NCBI GenBank assembly: GCA_951799405.1
Contig: OX637350.1
Location: 3,457,852 to 3,521,851 of the forward strand
From: Agapetus fuscipes
Taxonomy: Eukaryota; Arthropoda; Insecta; Trichoptera; Glossosomatidae
Length of the DNA: 64,000 bases
Reading direction: 5' to 3'
Both the position numbers and the translations under genes were made by a program. Of the stretch, positions 9,881 to 19,757 are shown in pieces. Below the pieces are notes generated by a model. It saw nothing but the letters and a program-made list of their open reading frames with translations, did not search any database and was not told the origin of the DNA. Numbering within the stretch: the first letter of the stretch is position 1; every line of letters begins with the position of its first letter.

Positions 9881-10123
9881 CCACCTTAAAGTTAAACTGT
9901 ATAAATTTTGCTTCAGTGATTTAAGAAGTTATGAATAAAAACATTTTATTGGATGTAACTTCTCATAGTAAGTGAACTAATTACAAGGAAGTGTTCATGA
10001 CCAACTTCGACATTACAGGATTTCCCCACTTTTTCAGTGTTTTCTCTCGGAATTATTTTGGTGCATTTAACTGAGAAACCTATATTAGCTTAATATGTCA
10101 CTTATTCAGTTTTACCTTTAAAA
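9881..10123 (+). mobile_element. M element, complete
   Basis: Ends CCACCTTAAAGTTAAACTG and CTTATTCAGTTTTACCTTTA are inverted repeats. The internal sequence matches the M copies at 4413 and 54242 (TTCAGTGATTTAAGAA, AGTGAACTAATTAC, GTGCATTTAACTGAGAAAC). About 243 bp, no ORF: a MITE-like element. Confidence 0.65.
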
Positions 10124-10697
10124 TATCTAAATGTACCAAACATACTTTTATCTAAAGATTTCCAGTATCGAAAGTTTAGCAGTGAAAGAGTGAAAAACTT
10201 TACAAAGCCGTATTCTATTCTATTTTCTTATTGAGTAATTATTTGTCTGTTCATTTCATTATCATTCTATGAATCATATACCTTCATATTAGCGAATGAT
10301 ATTCATGAGAACTGTGGAATGTAAAATTCAGAAACAGGGAGCCAAAAACACTGTAATTCATCAATTGCGTAAATAATTTCTCGTAATCGCTATCAAGGAA
10401 AACCATCGATGAAAAGAATTGTAACACAATGAAGATATTATGTCATTTTTGTGGTTTGTGGTTATCACAAAAGAAAATAAATTAAAGTCATGTTGCAATG
10501 AGGTCCCCACCTAAATTGGCATAGTAAAAATTGTGTCGTTACCCGGCCAGCATACAGATGGATACAAATATTTTGTTATCGATTGCTAAGAACGACAGTC
10601 CCATACAAGACTAACGTTTGCTCGCCGTTATCAAAAACTTCCAAACTAAAAAAAAAAATCCGACGGCCTTTGTCTCCTGCGATAAAGTAGTCAGAAT
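10124..10697. other. Unannotated, no gene seen
   Basis: No repeat or coding region recognised. Confidence 0.4.
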
Positions 10698-11010
10698 GTA
10701 GGGTAGACCGAGGCGAATCGGATCACTTTTTTTTTGAGGTTGAGCAAATCATACTTAAGTGTTATATAATGCTGTTTTTATTGATAAAAACGTAAGAAGT
10801 AACATTCAGCTATGAAATAAACATGTAAAAACTTAAATCATACATATATTCTCTTAATTAGCTGTTAAAAACTAAAAAAAGAAAAATATCCGATTCACCC
10901 CAATTTTCGGGGTGAATCGGATCGTACACAACATGTAACAAAATTTTATGTTTCTTAACACTATAGTTTTGGAATTAGTAAAAAAATAATAAAGAGATCA
11001 CTATGGATTG

Positions 11011-11331
11011 TCCGGTCGATAGCTCAGTTGGGAAATTGCTTGCATTTCATGCCGTGAGCTCGGGTTCGAATCCCGCCGAGGGTGTCAGAAATGATTTCCC
11101 GTTTCGGTGTTTATTTCAAACCCCAAAATAAAATACCAGCAAAGCTTACTCAGCATTCACAAGAAATGACTACCAGCCCTCTCGGGAGCTGGAAAACCCC
11201 CACTTCAACTCAAGTGGTTGACATAAGGCCGGCCCCCTTACCTGTAAAAATAAATAGGTTCAACTCGCCACATTCGATCCCTTCGGCGATAACGCGGCAA
11301 GAAGTTACACTATATGTGCAGCTTAGTTGCG
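11011..11331 (+). mobile_element. SINE-A, full length (reference copy)
   Basis: The tRNA-like head TCCGGTCGATAGCTCAGTTG (A-box TAGCTCAGTTGG) and GGGTTCGAATCCCGCCGAGG (B-box) are followed by a non-tRNA body: TTTCCCGTTTCGGTGTTTAT, AATAAAATACC, TACTCAGCATTCACAAGAAA, GGGAGCTGG, CTTCAACTCAAGTGGTTG, GGCCGGCCCCCTTACCTGTA, CCACATTCGATCCCTTCGGC, and the end GTTACACTATATGTGCAGC. About 320 bp. Internal Pol III boxes are intact in outline. Nested in the T element. Confidence 0.85.
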
Positions 11332-11370
11332 TTTTAGATCAATTTTATTTATCAGCACATAGTACACATA

Positions 11371-11466
11371 TATATACGAGTATATATCTATGGTCCTTTC
11401 CCCCCCCCCCCATATATACCCCCCCCATACGAGTATATATCTATGGTCCTTTTCCCCCCCCCCATT
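11371..11466 (+). repeat. C-rich short tandem repeat
   Basis: ACGAGTATATATCTATGGTC followed by a C homopolymer occurs twice (from about 11374 and 11429), with further C runs between. Confidence 0.8.
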
Positions 11467-11729
11467 GTTCCTTGACTTATAGGTTGGTATGCGGCTGACC
11501 ACCCATACTGTAAAAAATGGTTCACTTTGCCAATGTCACCCCTGTTTTAGGGAAGGACGGCAAGAGTTGCAGAGCTTATGTTCATTTGAGATTGGGTTTT
11601 TATATTGTAGGTCCACATGCGGCATGTGTTAGCGCGAAATTATACATGTCTGCTTGTAGGAATGCATTTAATATAAATCTTAAATGATATATATCTTTGC
11701 AGCTTAGATTAGATTAGATTAGATTAGAT
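11467..11729 (+). mobile_element. D-repeat, full length, nested in T element
   Basis: TTCCTTGACTTATAGGTTGG to CAGCTTAGATTAGATTAGAT with four TAGAT units. Same subfamily as the tail of the intact RTE-like LINE (CATGCGGCATGTGTTAGCGC, TATACATGTCTGCTTG). Confidence 0.8.
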
Positions 11730-12464
11730 ATCAGCACATTTTTCGTGGCACCATTCTTCGCAGGCATTGCACTGTCTCAGCAGCCTTACGTAAGGTCAAC
11801 TTTTTGTTCTGGATTTATTTTACAGCCTCTTTAATTTTTTCTTGAGACCATTCTCCGTCATCAGTCTTCCTTTTGTATGTGCAAACCAACTATAATGAAA
11901 TAAATATGAATCAATACCTTCAAACATGTAATAAATCAGTTAAAAAGTGTGATCCGATTCGCCCCTGTCGATATGATCCGATTAGCCCCATAATCAAGAC
12001 ATTTGAAATAAATGTTTTAGACGTTACCCTATAAGATTATACTTAAAAGCGAATCGGTTCTCTAATATAGACACCTTGCTTTACAATATAAACCAATGTA
12101 GTTGAGTTTTACCACAAATCCGTAATATTACACAAAGAGATCGTAAGTGCGTAGGTACCTTAGATGAGCGCCAAAATTGCGACACACGCAAACGACCGGG
12201 TCGCTGACGAGACGCGTCGACGCTAATTTACTAGCGCGATCGAAAAACTGCCTATGTCGGGAGGTAAAGGGTGAAAGGAGAGACGCAAAACGCCCGTTGA
12301 GTGGGTTACATGTGAATGCGATATTTGAATTATGAACATATTTCTTATCTTGATCCGATTCGCCCTGTGATCCGATTCGCCTCGGTCTACCCTACTAACA
12401 CTTAAGTATATTTAACTCAAATAAATACAGTACCTACCCCAAGTAATGAATATAAAACATAGCC

Positions 12465-12575
12465 GAAACTCCCCTCGATCTTGTAAATAGTAAAATGTAT
12501 GGAAGATTCAACAGCACTCCTAGTGGATCATATAGTTTTCATTATTTTTTTATGTTAACAAGATCGAAGGGAATT
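12465..12575. repeat. Short inverted repeat (possible MITE)
   Basis: CCCCTCGATCTTGT (12471-12484) pairs with ACAAGATCGAAGGG (12558-12571), with one mismatch, over a 73-bp spacer. The middle words ATGTATGGAAGATT and ACTCCTAGTGG recall 42968-43032. Non-coding. Confidence 0.4.
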
Positions 12576-12866
12576 CACGCAACGTTTTATATGTACTTCA
12601 AGTACAGATAGTACTCGTAGGAAAAACGGTAATGTACGATTACTTACAATTCACACATGCTTGAGGTGTGTAGACAAAAACAATGTTAAACTAAATCCAC
12701 CATTTTGTAGCGTTACAAATTAACTTTTGTTTTACGGTCCACGGCGTCTTTTTATTTTTCACTGTATCGCAGAAATTACGGTAACGACCGCCGACAAAGC
12801 AAAACTGCGCCGGTTGTGGAGATTATTTGACTTCAAAGAAAAGAGCTTGTGAGTTGACTGCTTGAG

Positions 12867-13886
12867 CCATTCAGTTGACAATATACTGGACTCGAAACTA
12901 CGTCTGCTTCAACCTACCTCAACACAAATCTTTGTAAGTAAGAAAGAGAACAAAGATACCCAGTCTAAGTACAAGCTCTGAAGATGTCAGTCATATGTTA
13001 CTGACGAAACGTAGCAGCCTTCAAATAGAATAAAGCAGCCTACAAAAAAATTATTTGACCATGGTCTACAAGCCCGAAAAGATGGATTCTACATCCTTAT
13101 CATCATCAAAGATACCCAGAGTTTAACCACACTGTTAACAGGCAAAAGGTACAGATGTTAGATTTTTTCTGTATTGATGTAATTGTTGGTACATTGTATT
13201 GAGTTACAATACAGTGAAATCGAAACTGTTTTGACGCAAGTAGACACTATATCTGTTTCAACCTACCTCAACACGAATCTTCGTAAGTATAAAAGAGAAC
13301 AATGATACCCCGAGTTTCACCACACTGTTAACAGGCAAAAGGTACAGATGTTAAATCATTTATCTGTATTGTTGGCATTACTAAAACATGTGTTTACTGC
13401 GCGGCACATGTGCACACACGTTGCAATTATTATGATGCAGCCAGAAATATTTTGACGCAAGTAGACACGATATCTGTTTCAATCCTCCTCCATACAAATC
13501 TTCGTTAGTTAGAAAGAGAACAATGATACTCCGAGATTCGACACTTTGTTAACAGGCAAAAGGTATCTACAATTGTTCAATGTTTTTCTGCATTGTTGGC
13601 ATTAGTGACAACTTTTCTGCGCGGAAATCCTGCGCACCCGTTGCAATTATTATGGTCGAGGAATTTGTGATTTTTTAAAGAAAAATGACAGTATTATAAA
13701 ACATAACGACATATGTAGGATATTATTGAGTGTCGAAACAAAAGATGGAGAAAACAAAAAAATAAAGGATTTCATATGATTATTTAAGTATTGTAAGGTA
13801 ACTGACAGCTCTGTGGATGACAGGTGAGACGCATAGTATGTATCAATGACGTAAGCTAGTTTCTTCTCCACCAATGTTATAACTCA
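12867..13886. mobile_element. F element with tandem internal sub-repeats
   Basis: Three tandem units of about 230 bp begin near 12867, 13199 and 13437, with shared words TCGAAACTGTTTTGACGCAA, TAGACACTATATCTGTTTCA, AACAGGCAAAAGGTACAGAT and GTTGCAATTATTATG. A fourth unit is at 33161. The right end, TCTTCTCCACCAATGTTATAAC (13861-13882), matches 35208-35229. F ends with an inverted form of TTGAGTTACAA, suggesting terminal inverted repeats. The first unit is split by a 143-bp insertion. No coding capacity. Confidence 0.6.
12964..13106 (+). mobile_element. 143-bp PLE/retrozyme-like insertion with hammerhead-like core
   Basis: Flanked by a perfect 13-bp duplication CAAAGATACCCAG (12951-12963 and 13107-13119). 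Near its 5' end it has CTGAAGA (12978-12984), one unpaired base, a perfect 6-bp stem GTCAGT/ACTGAC (12986-12991 and 13000-13005) and GAAAC (13006-13010): the conserved layout of a hammerhead ribozyme core. The same layout ends the PLE at 34916. Stems I and III are not resolved. No ORF. It ends near CTTATCATCAT. Confidence 0.65.
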
Positions 13887-14224
13887 AAGTCTAGAACTAA
13901 AGAGCGAACAAGAAGTGCCACTCGTTAATGAGATTACACGCGAAATAATTAATGAAAACTATAACGTTCACAAGAGCGTCTCTTCCAGTTTATATACATT
14001 TTTAACTGAACGCTAAGGTTGTGTTTACACGTTAAGCTTTATACTTGGAGTGAAAGTGTAATGTGTATAAAAGTACTAGAAAAACAAAGGAACTAACCAG
14101 AAGAAAAGGTAGACGTCGAAGAAAGGAGAAAGCAAAAAAGAAATACTACAGGAGGGAAGGTATAAGAAATGCTTGAAGTAGCAATTAAAATCTAACAAGA
14201 CTAATAGCTTGGTAAGAGGCTAAG
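13887..14224. other. Unannotated, no gene seen
   Basis: No repeat or coding region recognised; purine-rich from 14085 to 14160. Confidence 0.4.
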
Positions 14225-14393
14225 AGGTATATGCTGAATGTGTACTCACAAATTAAAATGAAAACCTCAAATGAACATAAACCTTGCCGACCTTCCTTGA
14301 AAGATAAGGTGGCATTGACAAAGTGAACCAGTTTTTACAGTATGAGTGTTCACTTGTTCAGCCTTACACCAACCTTTAAATCAAGGGATCAAT
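14225..14393 (-). mobile_element. D-repeat, 5' two-thirds, diverged
   Basis: Carries GCTGAATGTGTACTCACAAAT, CCTCAAATGAACATAAACC, GTGAACCAGTTTTTACAGTA and AACCTTTAAATCAAGG. The 3' tail is missing and there is a small insertion in the 5' region. Confidence 0.65.
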
Positions 14394-15843
14394 TTTTAAT
14401 ATTGGAATAATTTTCAAGATAGCTCTATATTTTGCTACGAGTTTAAACAGAAGAACTGTCTACCATTTAAATACTTATTTAGTTTATTTTTAAGTGAGGC
14501 AAATACGGTAGAATACACAAAAGAAACTAAGACGTATGTGATCCAAAATTAACAAATAGGTATTCTTCTTTCATCTTATGTCATCAATTAATGAATACAG
14601 ATCACAACCATCACATTCTTCGGGCTATGTAGCCGTGGTCTGGTAGATTCTTTCCGGACAGTTTCGCTCATTGCTCCGATGGGCATTATCAGCGGTTGGC
14701 TAGTCGCTGTGATCTTCTTGAATACAGATCAGTTTGAATATTGCAATAATTTTAAGTGTACTTTTAACATTAACTTTTATAAAACAGTGCTAGCCATTTA
14801 AATACTTAGTTTAATTTTAAGTTAGGCAAGTGTGATAAAACAAACAAAATAAACTAAGACGTATGCGATACAAAATAAACTATTAGTTAACCGGTTTCGG
14901 TTGTTTGAAGTTTGAGTGTGAGTGGAGTGCATAGGGCGTCTATATGTTTATCTTATCCTAAAGCAAATATCATAAAATATGAGCCTCAACATAACATGAA
15001 AGAATAATACGGAGGCAAGTCACACTTAAGTGCCACCTACTCGTCACTTAATCTTGAGATAATCCCAACAAATATTGACTGAGCATTATACTCATCAAAG
15101 CTTAGTGTTGTCTATGAATATAGAGATCAAATAATTATAATGCAACATTAAGGTGTAATGACATATTTGAGATTAAGGTAAAATATGGAGATATAATTTT
15201 TGGAGATACATGTAAATATGAACTTATTATGAGTCTTAAAGAACTAACTTTTGAGTATTTCGAATCATAAGGAATATTGTTTTGTGAATTAAAAAACAGA
15301 TTTTACGCACCGTGGTTTAGAGAAGGTCGGATTTTTCATTGTTTCGTCAAAGTTGCATACAATATTTATCAACAGTTTGACACCCAAAAAAAGTGGAGGT
15401 TCTTTGCAAAAATTACGTACGTAATGTTATGTAAATAACAAATACTATAAATGTAAGGTAGGTGTATTAATAGCCGATATAAGTTGGAGAAATTATTATA
15501 GGTACCTTGGAAAGAGACATTCAACTATAAACCTACTGGAAGGTTTATGTTCTAGAAGAATCCAGCAAAACTGGCTTCTAACAACTACTGTATTTAGGAG
15601 TATATAAGGCGCAAGTCGCCTGCAGGTGAGTTAGTCCATATACGTCGCTCTGCGTTTGAACAAGAAAGACATTGTAAGTGAAGACCAACCGTAAAGTAAA
15701 TGTAAAGTGCTAAACCATAAATGTGAATTGTTAATAATGAATATAAATTGTTAAATCAATCTAAGTGTAAAATTAGCATCCATGAAAGAAGACCAGTTTT
15801 GTTAATTAAAAGACTTTTGAACCATAAAAACACAACAGTAACT
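14394..15843. other. Unannotated 1.4 kb, one G-element arm
   Basis: No gene. 15288-15332 (ACAGATTTTACGCACCGTGG, then TTTAGAGAAGG) resembles the left arm of the G element at 48603. Two stretches near 14420-14570 and 14740-14880 resemble each other (CATTTAAATACTTA, then AAACTAAGACGTATG), an old duplication. Confidence 0.45.
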
Positions 15844-16105
15844 ATGCTACACATATAGTGTAAGTTCTTTCCGCGTTTTCCCTTAAGGGAACCTACTTAT
15901 TTTTACAGACAAGGGGACAACTACTTCAGTTGATGTAGGAAATTTCCCATCTTTCGACGGGCTGGCACTCATTTATTGTGAAGGCTGAGTTAGAGTAAAC
16001 CTAACAGGTATTTTATTTTGGGCTTGAAATAAACACCGAAACGAGAAATCCTTTCTAACACCCTCGTTAAGATTCGAACGCTACCAACCGAGCTATCGAC
16101 CGGTC
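15844..16105 (-). mobile_element. SINE-A, minus strand, full length but diverged
   Basis: From GCTACACATATAGTGTAAG (3' end) through GGGCTGGCACTCATTTATTG and ACACCGAAACGAGAAATC to CCGAGCTATCGACCGG (A-box, head end). The B-box reads AAGATTCGAACGCT. Confidence 0.8.
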
Positions 16106-16403
16106 ATATTCATACAAGCAAAACAACAAAAAGGCTAGTGATTAGAGTTAACAATTGACGAATAGGTTTTTCAACAATGCGATACATTATTACGTTTAAG
16201 CTATCATTAATCTGTAATAAGTGGTTAAATACACCATTAATACATCAAATGAAAAATTTAATTTGATACAGGTTATACCGAGGCTTATTGTGACAAACCA
16301 CAGAGCGTAAAAACCATTGGCATGAATGAACTTGACAATGAAATATGTAGTTACCAACGTTTTTACGTAAATTATACTCGAAGCAGGTTTATTATTTAAC
16401 TAA

Positions 16404-16533
16404 GGCCCGGTATTTTCAACGCAAGCATAGCGACTTTACATTGAGTGATAAGGACTGACTTATTTCAATCGAGTGGGTAGTTTGTTTTGTCAGTTTTAAG
16501 TTACACAATATGCTTACGTGAAAATACCGGGCT
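16404..16533. mobile_element. H MITE, copy 1 (Harbinger-like, TAA duplication)
   Basis: Imperfect inverted ends GCCCGGTATTTTCAACGCAA and TTACGTGAAAATACCGGGC, flanked by TAA on both sides (16401-16403, 16534-16536). TWA target duplications with G-rich ends are typical of PIF/Harbinger. 130 bp, no ORF. A second copy is at 28765-28890. Confidence 0.75.
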
Positions 16534-16559
16534 TAAGCATCACCATATTGTATATAATT

Positions 16560-16690
16560 TTTATCTTCTTCTTCTTCCTCAGCCTTTCTCAGTCCTCTCT
16601 TGGACGTAGGCCTCCTCCTATCTTCTACATGTTTATCTGTCAGCTGCTGTGCTCACTGTTCAGCCATCCTCTGCCCGCAGTTCTCTGAAT
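16560..16690 (-). pseudogene. Possible RTE-type LINE remnant
   Basis: The words CAGTCCTCTCTTGGACGTAG and GGCCTCCTCC recall the 3' coding end of RTE-type LINEs widespread in insects (recollection, not a search). No intact frame. Confidence 0.35.
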
Positions 16691-16699
16691 GTCGTCAAG

Positions 16700-16984
16700 G
16701 TAAAAACTTGGTTCACATTTCGTCACCCCGACTCCAGGGAAAGGCAACAAGAGTAGCAAAGTTTATGATCATGTGAGGTCTGGTTTAATTTGTATGTACG
16801 CGTGCAGCAAGTATATTGTATTGTACGCAAACATGCCTGCTAGTGGGCATTCTAAATCTAAATCTATATCTAAGCTGCAAAGATATGTATCATTTGAGAT
16901 TCATATTAAATGCATTCCCACAAGCATTGCATAAAATATTAGACATAAATGTCAATGTATCTTTGCAACTTAGATAATAGAAGT
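16700..16984 (+). mobile_element. D-repeat interrupted by an inverted D 3' fragment
   Basis: 16706-16852 is a diverged plus-strand D (GTAAAAACTTGGTTCACATT to GTGGGCATTC). 16853-16935 is the D 3' end on the minus strand (AAATCTATATCTAAGCTGCA to GCATTCCCACAAGC), and 16945-16984 resumes the plus-strand tail (GTATCTTTGCAACTTAGATA). A nested, opposite insertion. Confidence 0.6.
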
Positions 16985-17473
16985 AAAAAAGTATACTTTA
17001 CTTTGGTTTAGGTTTTAAAAACATTGAATAAAAACGAACAAAAATACGAGTATACAAAATAATTGTGCGTGGGATTTTGGAGTCAAATGTAAATAGGATT
17101 CAAGTAAAAATTAATTAGTGGACCGCTGTTCGGTCGAGTGTTGTTTTAATCATATTTTTTTGGGAATATTTGGTCAATTACTGATTAAAACTGCGTGCAA
17201 TGAAGTCGTATTTACACATCGCCCCCTCGTCCAGCTCGTTTAGGGAAACCACAAAAATAACGCTTCAAAAATATTCCATCATTTTCATTAAAGCCTACGC
17301 GGGTTGGAAAATTAATAATGTAAAAAAATACGTTAAAAAAAGGTTTGATTTTTTAAGGTTGTATTTTATAAAACTCTGTTTTTCGTGGAATGCTTTTTTT
17401 TATCTTGGAAAACTCATTTTAAAAAAAACCTTCGTTATTTTATTAGCATATAATATGTTAATCATAAATTAAA

Positions 17474-17606
17474 GAGTTTTATATTGTAGGTCCACATGCG
17501 GCATGTGTAAGCGTGAAATTATGCATGTCTGCTTGTGGGAATGCATTTAATATGAATCTCAAATGATACATATCTTTGCAGCTTAGATTTAGATTTAGAT
17601 TTTTAG
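17474..17606 (+). mobile_element. D-repeat 3' half
   Basis: GTAGGTCCACATGCGGCATG through TCTTTGCAGCTTAGATTTAG with three TAGATT-like units. 5'-truncated, as expected of target-primed reverse transcription. Confidence 0.7.
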
Positions 17607-18090
17607 AAAGAGTTTATTCCTTTAAATAAAATGACCATAGTAAAAAGCTGTAATACGTGTCGCATAGAGTGGGTGTCACCAACGAAACGTCGAAAATAGT
17701 GTAAGTTCTCCCATAACAGTTCGTCTAATATCCGAAAAGCTAAATAGGAAAATTTCACGAAAAATCTTGGCGATTAAAATTCCTTTCCATTTGTTTATCA
17801 CAAAACTTCTTGAATATTAATTGTTTTTTTTGTTCAGAAAAATAAGTTTGAATTTACGCGCCAAAACGCTCTTTGGATTGAATTTTCGTATGTGACGTCA
17901 TTTTCTTTATTCATCTTATAGCTGTCGCCATACTAGCAGCGTTGTGGATACAAGAAAATGACGTCGCGGAGGCTACAAATTCCGCATATTATCCGTTTCG
18001 AAACTGGTCAAAATTAAGAAAATTCTTTTTCAAATGTAAAAACATAGAATTTTATTTTCAACTTGAAATCAGGAGGTTGTTAATTAATAT
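17607..18090. other. Unannotated, no gene seen
   Basis: 17676-17690 (CCAACGAAACGTCGA) resembles the strand after the hammerhead-like core of G elements, but the CTGANGA half is absent. Confidence 0.4.
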
Positions 18091-18333
18091 CTATAATCTA
18101 AGTTGCAAGGATATATTCATTCAAAGCTTTCAGATGTATGCCCACAAACAAACACGTGTAGTTCGCGCTTACAAATGCTGATTGTGTACAATACAAATAA
18201 AATCCAAACCTCAAATGAACATAAGCCCTGCAACTCTTGCCGACATTCCCTGAAACAGGGGTGACATTGGCAAAGTGAACCATTTTTTACAGTATGGGTA
18301 GTCAGCCGCATACCAACCTATAAGTCAAGGAAT
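18091..18333 (-). mobile_element. D-repeat, full length
   Basis: Nearly identical to the copies at 3320-3561 and 56634-56880 (CAAAGCTTTCAGATGTATGC, AACACGTGTAGTTCGCGC), so this subfamily was recently active. Confidence 0.8.
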
Positions 18334-19039
18334 GCTTATCGTAATCTATCAAAATTATACGTATTCACTTTTTACCAAATTCCTCACTATTGCAAAATAA
18401 TACCCCATTACCTAATAGTGTAGTTATTGTAATTTTAAATATACAAAATGTTTACAAATTTCCAAGATATCTCAAGTAGGTACAAATCAGCGTTGGCGGT
18501 ATGAGTCGGTTCGGTTGATTGCTCGACTGATTTGCTGTGTAGTGGCGTTGACCGAGAAAAATATTAATAACCGAAGAAAGGCCGAGACAAAGACAGCGTA
18601 GTGCAGTGAGTCAACTTGCACTTGCAAACACAAAACAAAAGGAAGGAACAGTACTCTCAGTAAACAACGTCACATTTTAACTCAACCACAGCGTGTCATC
18701 ACAATTCAAAGAAACTAATACGCTAACTAGAGGCGCTGTTTACATTTCAGTACTTTTATTTTGCATGTTTAAACTTTGTGTACGGATCCACCGAGCGGAA
18801 CTGCAAAATCATATGCCAGTGCGTTGAAACATGTGTTTTAGTATGTTGAGTATGGTTTGCTACTCGTTTTGATGTCCACATTTTTGCGCATGAGTAATGG
18901 TATTGACAATATTATAGAGTTTGAAGGAATAAAAATAGCAGTGAAAAATTATTAAATCTACGTTAAATTAGACAGTGATTACGCAAATTAGTGCAAACGC
19001 AAACCCGACTAAAAAAATAAGAGTAACAACTAATTTCCA
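18334..19039. other. Unannotated, no gene seen
   Basis: No repeat or coding region recognised. Confidence 0.4.
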
Positions 19040-19202
19040 GTTGTCTTCATACGAAAGTGGAAGCTTGTGTGCATGCAATAGCATATTTTGAACAATGGTC
19101 GAAGTAACGGTCAAAGGGCCAGGCGCAATTCGAACCAACGTTATTCAGATCCAAATACGCTAGTCAAGAACAGCGACTGGATCCCTCGGTCATAACACCG
19201 AT
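19040..19202 (-). mobile_element. SINE-C, minus strand, diverged
   Basis: Shares GAAGCTTGTGTGCATGCAA, TTCGAACCAACGTTATTC and CTCGGTCATAACACCGA with 8252-8453. There is a small insertion between the B-box and A-box halves. Confidence 0.6.
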
Positions 19203-19757
19203 TGTAGGAATAATTTCTACACATTAATGATTCTGTTTTCAAACAACATTTCTATGGAATAATATGAAACTATATAGGTTAAACTTATTAGGTAAAACAC
19301 GCGGCTTTTGTCGGCACACAATATCCGTTTACAATTTGATAAAAATCGCAGGCATGTGTCTAATCTAATCTAATCTAAGCTGCAAAGATATATATCATTA
19401 AAGATTTATACTAAATGCATTCCCACAAGCAGATATGTATAATTTCGCGCTAACACATGCCGCATGTGGACCTACAATATAAAAACCCAATCTCAAATGA
19501 ACATAAGCCTTGCAACTCTTGCCGTCCTTCCCTGAAACAGGGGTGACATTGGCAAAGTGAACCAATTTTTATATTATGGGTGGTCAGCCGCATAACAACC
19601 TATAAGTCAAGGAACATACATGACAAACTACATTTTTTAAATCAAAGTATAAAAATAACAATATATACATGGACATAAAAAACTAAATCATAAAACCAAT
19701 TTCACTTTAACAAACCCTAGCCGCCAACATCACAGATCAACCGCCATTTCTTTCTAT

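Larger units (their letters stand above)
10698..12395. mobile_element. T element: 1.7-kb non-autonomous DNA-transposon-like element
   Basis: Perfect 29-bp terminal inverted repeats at 10698-10726 (begins GTAGGGTAGACCGAGGCG) and 12367-12395 (ends CCTCGGTCTACCCTAC). The inner half, CGAATCGGATCA, recurs inside: a 14-bp-arm palindrome at 10888-10922 and single or tandem copies near 11949-11965, 11974-11988, 12044-12052 and 12351-12366. Such subterminal repeats are usual for transposase binding sites of cut-and-paste elements (general knowledge). No transposase ORF. It contains a SINE-A, a C-rich satellite and a D-repeat. No clear target duplication; superfamily unknown. Confidence 0.65.

Noticed and set aside
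11011..11085. Functional tRNA gene suggested by A-box and B-box
   Set aside because: The acceptor stem does not pair, the sequence continues into a SINE body, and the same head recurs many times.
14600..14720. Coding exon suggested by higher GC content
   Set aside because: No open frame of useful length and no recognised motif.
17200..17472. 90-codon AT-rich ORF
   Set aside because: Lysine/phenylalanine-rich translation of AT-rich DNA, no domain, followed directly by a D fragment.
17640..17710. Another hammerhead-like core near CCAACGAAACG
   Set aside because: GAAAC is present but no CTGANGA or convincing stem II upstream.
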